From: Yersinia aldovae ATCC 35236
Lineage (GTDB): Bacteria > Pseudomonadota > Gammaproteobacteria > Enterobacterales > Enterobacteriaceae
Direction of reading: 5' to 3'
DNA length: 64,000 nucleotides
Assembly: GCF_000173735.1 (NCBI RefSeq)
Contig: NZ_ACCB01000007.1
Coordinates: 1 to 64,000, forward strand
Position 1 is the stretch's first letter; each line of letters begins with the position of its first letter. This document shows, piece after piece, positions 27,827 through 36,849 of this stretch. The translations under genes were made by a program, and so were the position numbers. The notes beneath the pieces are model-generated. The model was not told the DNA's origin and ran no database searches. It worked only from the letters and a program-made list of their open reading frames with translations.

Positions 27827-29332
27827 ATGAGTTCAGATATATCAATATCAAGTGTCAGCGTATCGAGTTTTCATATTTCTGATACTAAAAGCAGCACAGA
27901 ATATCGAATTTCATTAACTAACTGGCAGGTATTCTGTGATTTTTTCCGTTCTCTGGTGGGCGTTGAAACCAGCGTACATAAACTTACACGTCTACATAAT
28001 TCGATTTATGGTGAAGATAATAGCCCTCAAGATAAGCTGGTTGCGCTAAATGAATTGGTCAACTGGGTGAGTGCAAAATACCAAAAAGATTTTCACACCT
28101 GTGTTGATGATACGGGAGAGGTGACGGTTTATTATAAAGACCTCATGTTAAAGCAGCTTTCATTGCCTTTATTAGCGCCGGGAACCCGTGTAGAACAATA
28201 CCTTCCTAACGTAGAGTATATCGGTGAAGGATACGCAATCTCACATTTTTGCGATCATATATTCTCTGAAGTATTGCCAGAATTAGATCGGTTGGAACAG
28301 CTATCTGAAATTGCACAACGCCGCTATGACGACAGAAAATTAATTAACTTGGAAACAGCACTCTTTAATTTTAAATTTAATTTACTCGATACATTTTTAC
28401 AGAAGTATGACGCATTAAATTTATCTGCTGACGTTAAATCAGCTTGTGAGAATTACCGGCTTAAATTGATTGCTGATGATATAGGCAGCGCGAACGATGA
28501 CGTTGAAAGTAATGAACCTGAAATCAGCTCGCCAGATAATGAGTGCCCAGAACAGCCCGACAGAATTGAGCAACTGTTAGACTATACCCGCAGGACACGA
28601 CAGGCTATCGGTGATATTTTTGGGACGATTTACTCGGGTATTATGTCTCAATTAGTAAACGAAACAACCTGCCTACAGCAGGCCACTGTTGAATGTGATA
28701 GCCAGAAGACTCAGCAATCGGCTAAAAACATTTGCGTAATACTAAAAAACTTCGATTTTATGCGCGCGAGCGACAACACTTTTGATTTTTCCGCGTTTGA
28801 GCGCTTTTGTAAAACGCAAAATTCGCCTATAGAGGCGATAAAATACATGGAAAACGCGATTATTGCGGCGGATGATATTTATCTATCATACCAAGCCTTA
28901 CAGCAGGGACTGCTGTGCACCGAACCCACACTCCCTGAGCATCTAAAACAGAGCGTACACCACACTGTCGCGTTGTTAGATCAATATCAGCAGCTAAAAC
29001 AGGCAAATGAACCGGTAAGTGTGTTTTTAAAAATGGGGCCAGCAAAAAGTTCGGATGCGACCAATCGAACGCTTACTCTTTATAACGGTGAAAATATCGC
29101 CTATAGCTTTGCTTTCCCCCCCTCAAGAAACTTTGAGATTTTGCTGCATAAGCATGTATTTAACGAATTGGTTCTCAATCTGAGTTACGCGGCCAGCGAA
29201 CTGAGGAACGAAGTGCATAAGGTTTATACCGAGCACTCGTTCTCTTTAAACAATATCAGCGGCAGCGAGTTTTTATTACAAGCGCAAAACTATTTCCATG
29301 TGGACAACATCGGCTATTTATTTATCAAATAA
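27827..29332 (+). CDS. Candidate T3SS effector, STE-like N-terminus (paralogue 1)
   Basis: A 501-aa protein I do not recognise, with no signal peptide and no clear membrane helix. Residues 33-40 are WQVFCDFF, a WxxFxxFF motif at the position of the WEK(I/M)xxFF signal of SPI-2 effectors. The segment after it (LTRLHNSIYGEDNSPQDKLV then ALNELV, then a KDF) also has the layout of the SifA/SspH2-type N-terminal domain. It is paralogous with the next gene along its length, including the C-terminal FEILLHKHVFNELV. It is Ser/Asn-rich at the N-terminus and visibly more AT-rich than the apparatus genes. AGGAG lies before the ATG at 27827. It follows ssaU by about 120 bp. A chemical function cannot be assigned. 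Confidence 0.65.
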   Translation: MSSDISISSVSVSSFHISDTKSSTEYRISLTNWQVFCDFFRSLVGVETSVHKLTRLHNSIYGEDNSPQDKLVALNELVNWVSAKYQKDFHTCVDDTGEVTVYYKDLMLKQLSLPLLAPGTRVEQYLPNVEYIGEGYAISHFCDHIFSEVLPELDRLEQLSEIAQRRYDDRKLINLETALFNFKFNLLDTFLQKYDALNLSADVKSACENYRLKLIADDIGSANDDVESNEPEISSPDNECPEQPDRIEQLLDYTRRTRQAIGDIFGTIYSGIMSQLVNETTCLQQATVECDSQKTQQSAKNICVILKNFDFMRASDNTFDFSAFERFCKTQNSPIEAIKYMENAIIAADDIYLSYQALQQGLLCTEPTLPEHLKQSVHHTVALLDQYQQLKQANEPVSVFLKMGPAKSSDATNRTLTLYNGENIAYSFAFPPSRNFEILLHKHVFNELVLNLSYAASELRNEVHKVYTEHSFSLNNISGSEFLLQAQNYFHVDNIGYLFIK

Positions 29333-29359
29333 AGTTCCCCCGAACTGTTTGGAGAAAAT

Positions 29360-30775
29360 ATGTTTTCGCGAGTAATGGCATCCAATAGTGACGTTGTGAC
29401 GTTTGTAACCAGCAGACAAGATTACACTCCCCAACTGAGTTTTTTGGATTATTTCATCGATTTCTTTATCAATCTGATGAGCGGAGAAACCAAGTTCCAA
29501 CGGCTGAAGGATTTACATCAAGATATTTTTGGTGACAGTACGCCGGATATAAAGCTAGGTGCGATGATTGCCCTTAAGCATAATACTCATGCGGCTTTTC
29601 ATAAGGACTTTCACGCAGAAATACTTTTTGGCGAAGATTTTTTTAGCACGGGAAAAGCCTGTGTATGTTTTTACTACCAAAGTGTGCTTATCACACAAAG
29701 CGAGCCGATACACTATTCAACACTGCTTGCCAGCCAGTTTTCAGATCACTTCCCGATTGATCCTTTGTTGCTGGGAAATCCGATAGCCAGCTTTGCGAAA
29801 GCCACGGCTGAGGGGGTAGTGATCGATTTAGATCGGACTGATTCGATGGTAGGCGCTTCAGATGAGACGCTAGACGCACGGCTCGAAGATAGGTATAGCG
29901 AAAGATTTGAACTCTTTACTCTCGGCCTTGACTTGCTCAAGTATAGTGGAGAATTACCTAAGGAATTTAAGGCCGAGAAGTATCTCAAACAACTCGAAGA
30001 GCTTGGCAAGGCAGTAGAGGGTTGCCTAAGTTCGGCCATGTTACCTCGTGAGGTTTTCGCACAAATTGTCAGCAAGATCAACGCTAGTGCGACGTTAATT
30101 TTAAATGATTTGTGCGCCTGTCTTGCATCGACGGTCGCTGAGAAGAGCAAAGCATTTGAGTTATCTAACTTCACTGACCAGCGGCACAATCTTGCTGAAC
30201 AACTGATAACTCATCTTGGGCAGGCAAGGTATTTTTATGAAGGTGAGTTTTTCGCTTCAGCCTTTGGTAGCGCGAGACAGACAAGAAAAAGAGAAATCGA
30301 CATTTTTGATAATACGGCTCGATTGATCCAAAATTTCTGTACTCAAGGCATGTTTGCGCTGAAACCGGGTAGGGACGCGGTGCCCAATGTTTATCGTCAG
30401 GCGGTAGAGAACACGGTAGATATGCTTGATTGCTACTGTATGCACGCGAGCGAAAAAGGGTGCTTTGCTATTACCCTTGAGTCAAATACCGACTACGACA
30501 TGATCTATGGCAACTATTTTGCGACACGAGTTTGCTTGCGCCACGATGGTGTTTTGAAAAGAAAATTCAACATTCCTCCTGAGTTTGAGTTTTTACTGAC
30601 GCATCACGTCGTCGGTGAACTTTGCGCGCCTGTCGAGCTGGGCACGTCATATCGGGCATATTACTTGCGAGAGAACGTGACCCGCAATACCTTTCTATCC
30701 AAGGTATGCGCCTATTTTACCCTGTGTGAGATCAGTGATGTGCCAGAAAAACGGTGTTTTCCAATGCAACAGTAA
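29360..30775 (+). CDS. Candidate T3SS effector, STE-like N-terminus (paralogue 2)
   Basis: A 471-aa protein, 27 bp downstream of its paralogue and preceded by GGAG. Residues 29-36 are LDYFIDFF, the same motif with Leu in place of Trp, followed by FQRLKDLHQDIFGDSTPDIK. Near the C-terminus, PPEFEFLLTHHVVGELC aligns with the paralogue. Divergence in the middle suggests an old duplication. There is no signal peptide or membrane helix. The role is inferred from the shared N-terminal domain and island position; the target in the host is unknown. Confidence 0.6.
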   Translation: MFSRVMASNSDVVTFVTSRQDYTPQLSFLDYFIDFFINLMSGETKFQRLKDLHQDIFGDSTPDIKLGAMIALKHNTHAAFHKDFHAEILFGEDFFSTGKACVCFYYQSVLITQSEPIHYSTLLASQFSDHFPIDPLLLGNPIASFAKATAEGVVIDLDRTDSMVGASDETLDARLEDRYSERFELFTLGLDLLKYSGELPKEFKAEKYLKQLEELGKAVEGCLSSAMLPREVFAQIVSKINASATLILNDLCACLASTVAEKSKAFELSNFTDQRHNLAEQLITHLGQARYFYEGEFFASAFGSARQTRKREIDIFDNTARLIQNFCTQGMFALKPGRDAVPNVYRQAVENTVDMLDCYCMHASEKGCFAITLESNTDYDMIYGNYFATRVCLRHDGVLKRKFNIPPEFEFLLTHHVVGELCAPVELGTSYRAYYLRENVTRNTFLSKVCAYFTLCEISDVPEKRCFPMQQ

Positions 30776-30894
30776 CATCAAGTTTTATACGATGGGCTGA
30801 ATGTTTTTAACGCGAAGTTTTATGTGACTCATTGCTTTTTTTTGAATTATTAAACGGATATCTCTGCGTTAGGAGAATTTTGAATGACCAAACG

Positions 30895-30926
30895 CAAGGT
30901 CTAAGCTGACTTAAGCTCAAACCTTG
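30895..30926 (-). terminator. Hairpin between convergent genes
   Basis: A 13-bp stem (arms 30895-30907 and 30914-30926, six-base loop). On the minus strand RNA all 13 positions pair, two as G-U; on the plus strand two positions mismatch. No T tract follows. It sits between the end of the last effector gene and the end of the symporter gene, so it probably marks the 3' end of the symporter transcript. An outer repeat AGGAGAA (30871) / TTCTCCT (30929) encloses it. Confidence 0.45.
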
Positions 30927-30961
30927 AGTTCTCCTGATAAGACACCAATACGGTTGCGCTA

Positions 30962-32287
30962 TTACTTAGCTGATGCTTCAAGAGTAAAACTTTCTTGAAC
31001 GGCTACGGTCTCTTGATCAAGGGTCGTTTCGGTGTGAATTTTTGCCACACCGCGGCAGCCTTCACCATAATGTTCACCCTCCCAACGCCCAACCAGAGCC
31101 GCGCCCACCGCATTACTCATCACGTTAGTGGCGGAACGGCCCATATCGAGGAAGGGATCAACACCCATTAATAGAATCAAACCCGCTTCCGGGATATTAA
31201 ATTGGCTGAGAGTGGCTGCGATAACCACTAACGACGCGCGCGGCACACCAGCCATGCCTTTAGAGGTCAGCATCAAAATTAACAACATGGTGATTTGCTC
31301 GCCCATGCTCAGATGAATATTACATGCCTGAGCAATAAATATGACCGCAAATGAGCAATATGCCATTGAGCCAACCAGGTTGAAGGAGTAGCCGATAGGC
31401 AAAACGAAGCTGGCAATTTTGTTCGAAACGCCAAATTCTTCCAGCTTTTCTAATGTACCGGGGAAGGCGGCTTCAGAACTTGAAGTGGTAAAGGCTAACA
31501 ATGCAGGTTCGCTGATACCTTTTATTAACCTAAGGGTGCAACGGCCAATGAGTAGTATTGAGCAGCCGATCAAAATAAGCCATAGCAGGCCAAGGGTCAT
31601 ATAGAACTCGCCCATAAAGATACCGGCACTGACTAATACGCTTAAACCACGTTCAGAAATCATCGCGGATATGGCGGCAAACACGGTCAACGGCGCAAAT
31701 AGCATGACATAACCTGTGAGTTTCAACATCAGGTGTGCCAGCGAATCTAATACGGAGACGATAGGTTGTGCTTTCTCGCCGATAGCAGAAAGGCTAACCC
31801 CCATGAAGACGGAGAATACAACAATTTGCAGGATTTCATTGCGCGCCATTGCATCAACAATACTGGTTGGAATGGCATGTGAGATAAAGGCCTTCGCGGA
31901 GAATGGAACCGGTGCAACACCGTCCACAGCACTGGCGGTTGCGGCTACGAAGTTAATGCCATCACCTGGTCTTAGGAGGTTAACCACCACGAGACCGAGT
32001 AGAATGGAAATGAATGCTGCGCAAATGAACAGGAACAGCGTTTTGGAGAAGACGCGCCCTAATGTTTTGGCATCACCCATTTTGGCAATCCCAACCACCA
32101 ATGTTGAGATGATCAACGGGGCAATGATCATTTTGATCAACCGTAGGAAAATATCAGTAAAAATAGATATTTCAGATGCGTAAGATTTTGCAAATTCAGG
32201 GTTACTAAAGGAGTTTATTAAAAACCCGACAATAATACCTATTATCAAACCCAAGATGATCATTGTGGTCAAATTTTTTGATTTCAT
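30962..32287 (-). CDS. Dicarboxylate/amino-acid:cation symporter (DAACS family)
   Basis: A 441-aa membrane transporter of the GltP/DctA family. Eight or so membrane helices and re-entrant loops are visible, with the family signatures AFTTSSSEAAFPGTLEKLEE, SFNLVGSMAYCSFAVIFIAQ and GVDPFLDMGRSATNVMSNAVG. It is the last gene of the glutamate-mutase operon, so glutamate or a C4/C5 dicarboxylate is the likely substrate. A 170-bp gap separates it from the DUF4387 gene, so it may also have its own promoter. Confidence 0.9.
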   Translation of the reverse strand: MKSKNLTTMIILGLIIGIIVGFLINSFSNPEFAKSYASEISIFTDIFLRLIKMIIAPLIISTLVVGIAKMGDAKTLGRVFSKTLFLFICAAFISILLGLVVVNLLRPGDGINFVAATASAVDGVAPVPFSAKAFISHAIPTSIVDAMARNEILQIVVFSVFMGVSLSAIGEKAQPIVSVLDSLAHLMLKLTGYVMLFAPLTVFAAISAMISERGLSVLVSAGIFMGEFYMTLGLLWLILIGCSILLIGRCTLRLIKGISEPALLAFTTSSSEAAFPGTLEKLEEFGVSNKIASFVLPIGYSFNLVGSMAYCSFAVIFIAQACNIHLSMGEQITMLLILMLTSKGMAGVPRASLVVIAATLSQFNIPEAGLILLMGVDPFLDMGRSATNVMSNAVGAALVGRWEGEHYGEGCRGVAKIHTETTLDQETVAVQESFTLEASAK

Positions 32288-32457
32288 AATGATTCCATTT
32301 ATAAGTAGGGTGGTATCGTCTTTCTAAATTTATTTAATAATAAGACTGATGTTGTGTTTCATCTGTTTATTGAAAAAGGTGCAGGGTGAAGCTCGAACGC
32401 AGCACAATGCACCGGATGATTTGAGGATCTATGTTCTACGGCGATAACGAATGAAAA

Positions 32458-32775
32458 CTAAATGTTGAATTCGATCTTCAATAATGGCGCATGTTGTTGA
32501 GCACCATAGACATCAGTGTCGCCTACCGCACCCGATACCAGGCCGCGCGGCATCACCACTTTGACGGCGTTCGCCGGATCAAACCAAACAATGCGATGAA
32601 CGCGTTCGGGATCAATTTTATAAAGTTTTGCTATCAGTTCCTTTTTAAATTGACCTGATTGTTTAATTGATGAATATATCTCTTTATCTTTAAATAGAAT
32701 ATCCAACACTAATTCATATGGCCCAGCATTTTTTGATCTCACAACATGAGCCAAGTCGAGAATGGATATTTTCAT
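32458..32775 (-). CDS. DUF4387 family protein
   Basis: A 105-aa protein of the DUF4387 family (LAHVVRSKNAGPYELVLDIL ... VWFDPANAVKVVMPR). Family members are commonly found beside or fused to AtuA-like (DUF1446) proteins; that partner gene is directly upstream and overlaps by four bases (ATGA). The biochemical role is not known. It is encoded within the methylaspartate pathway operon. Confidence 0.88.
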   Translation of the reverse strand: MKISILDLAHVVRSKNAGPYELVLDILFKDKEIYSSIKQSGQFKKELIAKLYKIDPERVHRIVWFDPANAVKVVMPRGLVSGAVGDTDVYGAQQHAPLLKIEFNI

Positions 32776-34144
32776 GCCATCACTCCCTCTGCGGTTACAT
32801 TCTCCAGGCGGAACTTAAAGGCAATCTCTGGTGTATATTCCATTAAATGATAAATGGAGAATTCATAAACCAGACCGGCTCTAATGTCTGATGGTGAGAA
32901 TGGGAAGGCTAAATTGCCTGCGGTTGCAATGCGGCCAGCATAACCATAATGAAGCAGGGTAGAGCGAGCCAGTGAGCAAATACTGTCGGCTGTCGCTTGA
33001 GAAGGGGCCACAACATCAAGCAAAATACCCAATTCATAAGATGTGGTATCTGGCTCTGGCTCCATTTTCCCCATCACGCCATTTTTGCCATACAGATGAA
33101 AATTGAGCTGTACTGAGTCTGGCTCGATGCTCAGGTTTTTTTCCACACTTTTGCGCACTTCCAGCAAGATGTTATCGATATCAGCAATCATAATTGAGTC
33201 ACGCGTACCGGCAATACTCAGTGTGCGGTAGCCCACCGGACGAGCCCCTTCCAGCTTCACGGTGTAGGGCGTATGCTCATGTACCGAACCGCTAACACGA
33301 ACCTGACCATTGCCCACATCTTTAAAGCTGCACGCTTTCAGATTCAGTGCTCCACCGGGGCCGGGCAAGAAGTAAGGATCTGATTTCTCATACAAGGTAT
33401 GTGCAGCGGCAGAGGTTGCAGTGAACTGGCGTTTCTGATTAAAGGTTTTAATGTAAAACCGGTTTCATCCAGAATACCCATTGCACAGTCAGAACCTGAT
33501 CCTGGTGTTGCTGCAATGGCAGCGCACTCCAGAATCTTGCCGCAATGTAACGCCAGACCTTCATCGAACCCTACCATGATAGGTAAGGCGGCAAAACATG
33601 CGGGGTCATAAGCGCGGCCGCCTAGCACCACTTGCGCGCCAGCGCGTAATGCTTCCTGAAAAGGCTCAATCCCCATCTGTGCAACAATATATGTTGTTGC
33701 ATCAATGGCTTCATGAGTCAGTTCAGGGACAAAATCCAGTGACTGAATTTTTCCTGCATCTAGGGCTGCGTGAACCACATCTTTACTTACGTCAGCAGGA
33801 ATCACCGCCATCGTAAAGTTAAGCGATTCCTCTTTGGCAATCTCTAAAATGATCTGGCGACACCATTCCAAATGCGGCGCGGCCCCTGAACCTCCTGCCG
33901 TGCCGATGACTACCGGAATGCCCTGTTTCACACCTGCGGTTATCATGTAACGCAAATCTCGTTTGACTCCGGCCCGATCAGTAAATGGCTTGCCCGAACC
34001 GAGATAGTGAGGGCCGGGATCGGAAGAACCGGCATCCACGGCAATTAAATCAGGTGACTCCTCCATCGCCCTCATAAAGCTTTCTTCTGGAAACCCGTAC
34101 CCCAGAATGGCCGTTGGCGACAGGATTTTAAACGTTCTAGACAT
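32772..34144 (-). pseudogene. AtuA-like (DUF1446) protein, one frameshift
   Basis: An acyclic terpene utilisation AtuA family protein. The N-terminal part (FKILSPTAILGYGFPEESF ... IDLVAVDAGS-like region, TAGGSGAAPHLEW) reads from 34144; it leaves frame near 33446-33449. The C-terminal part (HTLYEKSDPYFLPGPGG ...) reads in another frame to 32772. One missing A in a run (A4 seen, A5 expected) explains it; with it the protein is about 457 aa. Substrate unknown; the gene is a regular companion of glutamate mutase and DUF4387 genes, perhaps acting on a CoA or acyl intermediate (weak inference). Confidence 0.82.
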
Positions 34145-34145
34145 A

Positions 34146-35390
34146 TCAGTTGGCCTTTGCATTCAGTTGTGCGATGGTGCGCGTCATCTCGTTAAACACA
34201 ATATTCATCCCTTCATCAAACCCCATTCCTGGCTTGATCAACATCCGCATTGGCCGCGAGGCGATAGCCACATGTACGCAGGTGCGAGCGCTGATATCAG
34301 TTTCGTTACAAGTACCGCCTTGATACGCTTCCATACCTTTTTTATTGCAGTACAGAACGGCATCAACGATGTTGTGAATACTGCCCAGATCCGGCGTTTT
34401 GATCTGCACCATATGGCAGCTACCTGCATCAGTAAAATCGATGATGTCTTGGTAGGTGTTACACCACTCATCGGCCACGATTTTTACCGAAGATCCCAGT
34501 TTCTCCAGATTGCGGGTGATTTCGGTTAACAAGCGGATTTGGTCTGGTTTATTACCCGCATCAACCGGCCCTTCGATATATAAATTCAGTTCACCTGCCT
34601 GCTCTTGCAAACTGGCGATGTACTCTGCGCACAACAGCGGGTCCATGTCGAAAATCAAACCAATGGTGCCGTAAACGTCGATATGTAAATCCGGCTTGTA
34701 GCTCGGTTCGACGCGTAAATCGCTAACGCGTTTAGCTAGCCAACTGACATACTCACGCAACTTTTCGCCATTGCGGCCCAGTTTTTCATCAACATTATTG
34801 ATAAGGCCATGCGGCAGCACATCCACACCTTTAAGGATCATTTTATCGACGGCGATATAACGATCGTCACCACTTTGACCAAACAAAGGAATCGGTTTGG
34901 CAACCAACGGCAGATGCCATTCATCACACACCACTTCTGCTTTCAAACGGCCAGTTGCTAATGCGGTTGCATCCAGTAAGGCTTGAGAAATACCATAACG
35001 AATGGCGGTATGCAGTGGTTTGCCATCAATTGTTACTTCATCAAAGAAGCGTGCATTGAGGCGAAACTCGCTGATATCGCGCCCTTCCAGCAGTGGCTTA
35101 ATATATTTCTCGAGGAAAGGAACGAAATTAGCGGCAATAAATAAGGGGTCACGTCCACCGGCACCGGAGTATTGCACGGCGGCACAGTCACCCACCGCCA
35201 CAGCGCCATTTTCTAACACTAACTGGACGTTGATGCATTCTCCCGCCTGACGAATTGCACTAAACCCCTCTGTTACAGGTTTGCCTTGATAGATAAATCC
35301 ATCCAGTTTCGCGCCATTTTTAATGGCCTGCTGGTCATCGAAGTAGAAAGAGGAGTTACCTGCGGTGAACAGTGCGTGTTTAATTTTCAT
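34146..35390 (-). CDS. mal: Methylaspartate ammonia-lyase
   Basis: A 414-aa member of the enolase superfamily that removes ammonia from L-threo-3-methylaspartate to give mesaconate. Length and pattern fit the Clostridium tetanomorphum enzyme. The likely catalytic base is the Lys in VQIKTPDLGS, and metal ligands include the acidic residues in LHIDVYGT, YIEGPVD and IVADEWCNT. It lies directly after glmE in the operon, so it uses the product of glutamate mutase. Confidence 0.95.
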   Translation of the reverse strand: MKIKHALFTAGNSSFYFDDQQAIKNGAKLDGFIYQGKPVTEGFSAIRQAGECINVQLVLENGAVAVGDCAAVQYSGAGGRDPLFIAANFVPFLEKYIKPLLEGRDISEFRLNARFFDEVTIDGKPLHTAIRYGISQALLDATALATGRLKAEVVCDEWHLPLVAKPIPLFGQSGDDRYIAVDKMILKGVDVLPHGLINNVDEKLGRNGEKLREYVSWLAKRVSDLRVEPSYKPDLHIDVYGTIGLIFDMDPLLCAEYIASLQEQAGELNLYIEGPVDAGNKPDQIRLLTEITRNLEKLGSSVKIVADEWCNTYQDIIDFTDAGSCHMVQIKTPDLGSIHNIVDAVLYCNKKGMEAYQGGTCNETDISARTCVHVAIASRPMRMLIKPGMGFDEGMNIVFNEMTRTIAQLNAKAN

Positions 35391-36835
35391 TATGGTCTTC
35401 CTATTAATTTGCTGTGGGATACGGCGTTAATATCGTCAATGATCATTTGGAATGAAGGCGTTCGGCCCTCTTCTTTAGCGCGTTCAGCGACAAAATCATG
35501 GTGCAGTGCCAGCACATCTTTAGGTAGGGGAACGGAACCTGGATCGAACACGCGGATTGCGCCGTGGTTATCACGGATTGGCATCATCTTGCCGGAGTTA
35601 CAGGTAGCGGGAGCAAAAGGCACATCAAGCACGCCGGCTTCAAAGGCCCGTACCGTCCCTAGCGCAATATCGCCTTGGCCCAATTCCAGCACTTTATCCA
35701 TGACGGCGCGTACTTCGCGTTTAATCAGCGCAACTTCGCGGTCAACCTCTACACAAGGAGGGAATTTTTGGTCGCGTACCATGTTCAGCATTTGGTTTGA
35801 TGCCCGCAGCCCTTGACCATTCGCTTCAGCGGTGGGGATGCCGTAGGCTTCATGGGGACTTTTGGTTATCACTTTGGTGGCACCCGCCATCCCAGCGACC
35901 GCTGATCCCCAAGAGATAACCGCAAAAGCACGGGATTCGTCTTCCGGGAACCCGCCCATCCATTGATGGAATACCGTGCTGAGTTCGTAATTGTCGTAGC
36001 CATTGGCACGGAAATACTCATGTGCCAGTTCGCGTAATGACTGAATCGCAGCAATATCTTGCACAATATTACCCACCTGGCCGTAACCGACGGTGATGGA
36101 TTTCACCCCTTGTTCCAGTGCCAGTAAGCCCTCAATGATGGCAACCGCATGGGAAACAAATGGCGGGATCAAGGTGCCGGTCAGCGGGCCAAATGGTTCG
36201 CGATTGATACGAATACCGTGTTCTTCATAAACGCCAATCAAACGATCGCAGTATTGCCAGTCACGAATGGATTTTTCCAGCGTCACGCGCTTGGCATAAG
36301 GGATGTTATAAGAGATGCCACCACCTTCGTAGCTGGTAAATCCGCTGGCCATCGCAATTTCGGCCAACAGGCGGGCATCAGGAGTGCCATGACGAATTTG
36401 CAGTGGCTTAGATAAGGATTCTGTGATGCGACGACATGAACTAACACCATGATTAACCACCGGTAATCCGTTGAGTTTAGACGTGCCCGCTTCAATGGAT
36501 TTTTGGATGCCCACAGCCGCTTCTTCATAGCGATTAAGGCGGGTATAAGCGTCAATGGTCGTTGGCAACAGGTCGCAATCTTTTTGTAGTGTTTTCAGTA
36601 GCTCAATATGTTCTTCAATGAGCGCGACCCCTGCACGCGGTTGGCTCAGCGTGATGCCTTTACGGTCAGCTTCAAATAAGGCTCTGGCAAAGTTTTTTGA
36701 CTCAGGAATGGTTTGCTGATACTTCACACCCTCTTCAAAATTCTCAACCTCCTTGCCGGTATGCCAGGTTTTTAACACATGAAAGCGTTCAGACATGAAA
36801 TCGTCTAAAGAAATCTTTTTATTTCGAAGTTCCAT
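35390..36835 (-). CDS. glmE: Glutamate mutase epsilon subunit GlmE (MutE)
   Basis: A 481-aa catalytic subunit of coenzyme-B12-dependent glutamate mutase, which rearranges L-glutamate to 3-methylaspartate. It is a TIM-barrel protein; typical segments are SLSKPLQIRHGTPDARLLAE, SYEGGGISYNIPYAK and TKSPHEAYGIPT. Two adjacent ATG codons follow GGAG; the second (36835) has the better spacing. A GTG at 36853 is the longer alternative. It sits between glmL and mal. Confidence 0.94.
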   Translation of the reverse strand: MELRNKKISLDDFMSERFHVLKTWHTGKEVENFEEGVKYQQTIPESKNFARALFEADRKGITLSQPRAGVALIEEHIELLKTLQKDCDLLPTTIDAYTRLNRYEEAAVGIQKSIEAGTSKLNGLPVVNHGVSSCRRITESLSKPLQIRHGTPDARLLAEIAMASGFTSYEGGGISYNIPYAKRVTLEKSIRDWQYCDRLIGVYEEHGIRINREPFGPLTGTLIPPFVSHAVAIIEGLLALEQGVKSITVGYGQVGNIVQDIAAIQSLRELAHEYFRANGYDNYELSTVFHQWMGGFPEDESRAFAVISWGSAVAGMAGATKVITKSPHEAYGIPTAEANGQGLRASNQMLNMVRDQKFPPCVEVDREVALIKREVRAVMDKVLELGQGDIALGTVRAFEAGVLDVPFAPATCNSGKMMPIRDNHGAIRVFDPGSVPLPKDVLALHHDFVAERAKEEGRTPSFQMIIDDINAVSHSKLIGRP

Positions 36836-36849
36836 CATGACTCCAATTT

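Noticed and set aside
30871..30935. Possible insertion-sequence remnant (AGGAGAA/TTCTCCT ends, short MTKRKV frame)
   Set aside because: Only seven bases of terminal repeat, no transposase homology beyond six residues and no target duplication; the inner hairpin explains it better as a transcript end.
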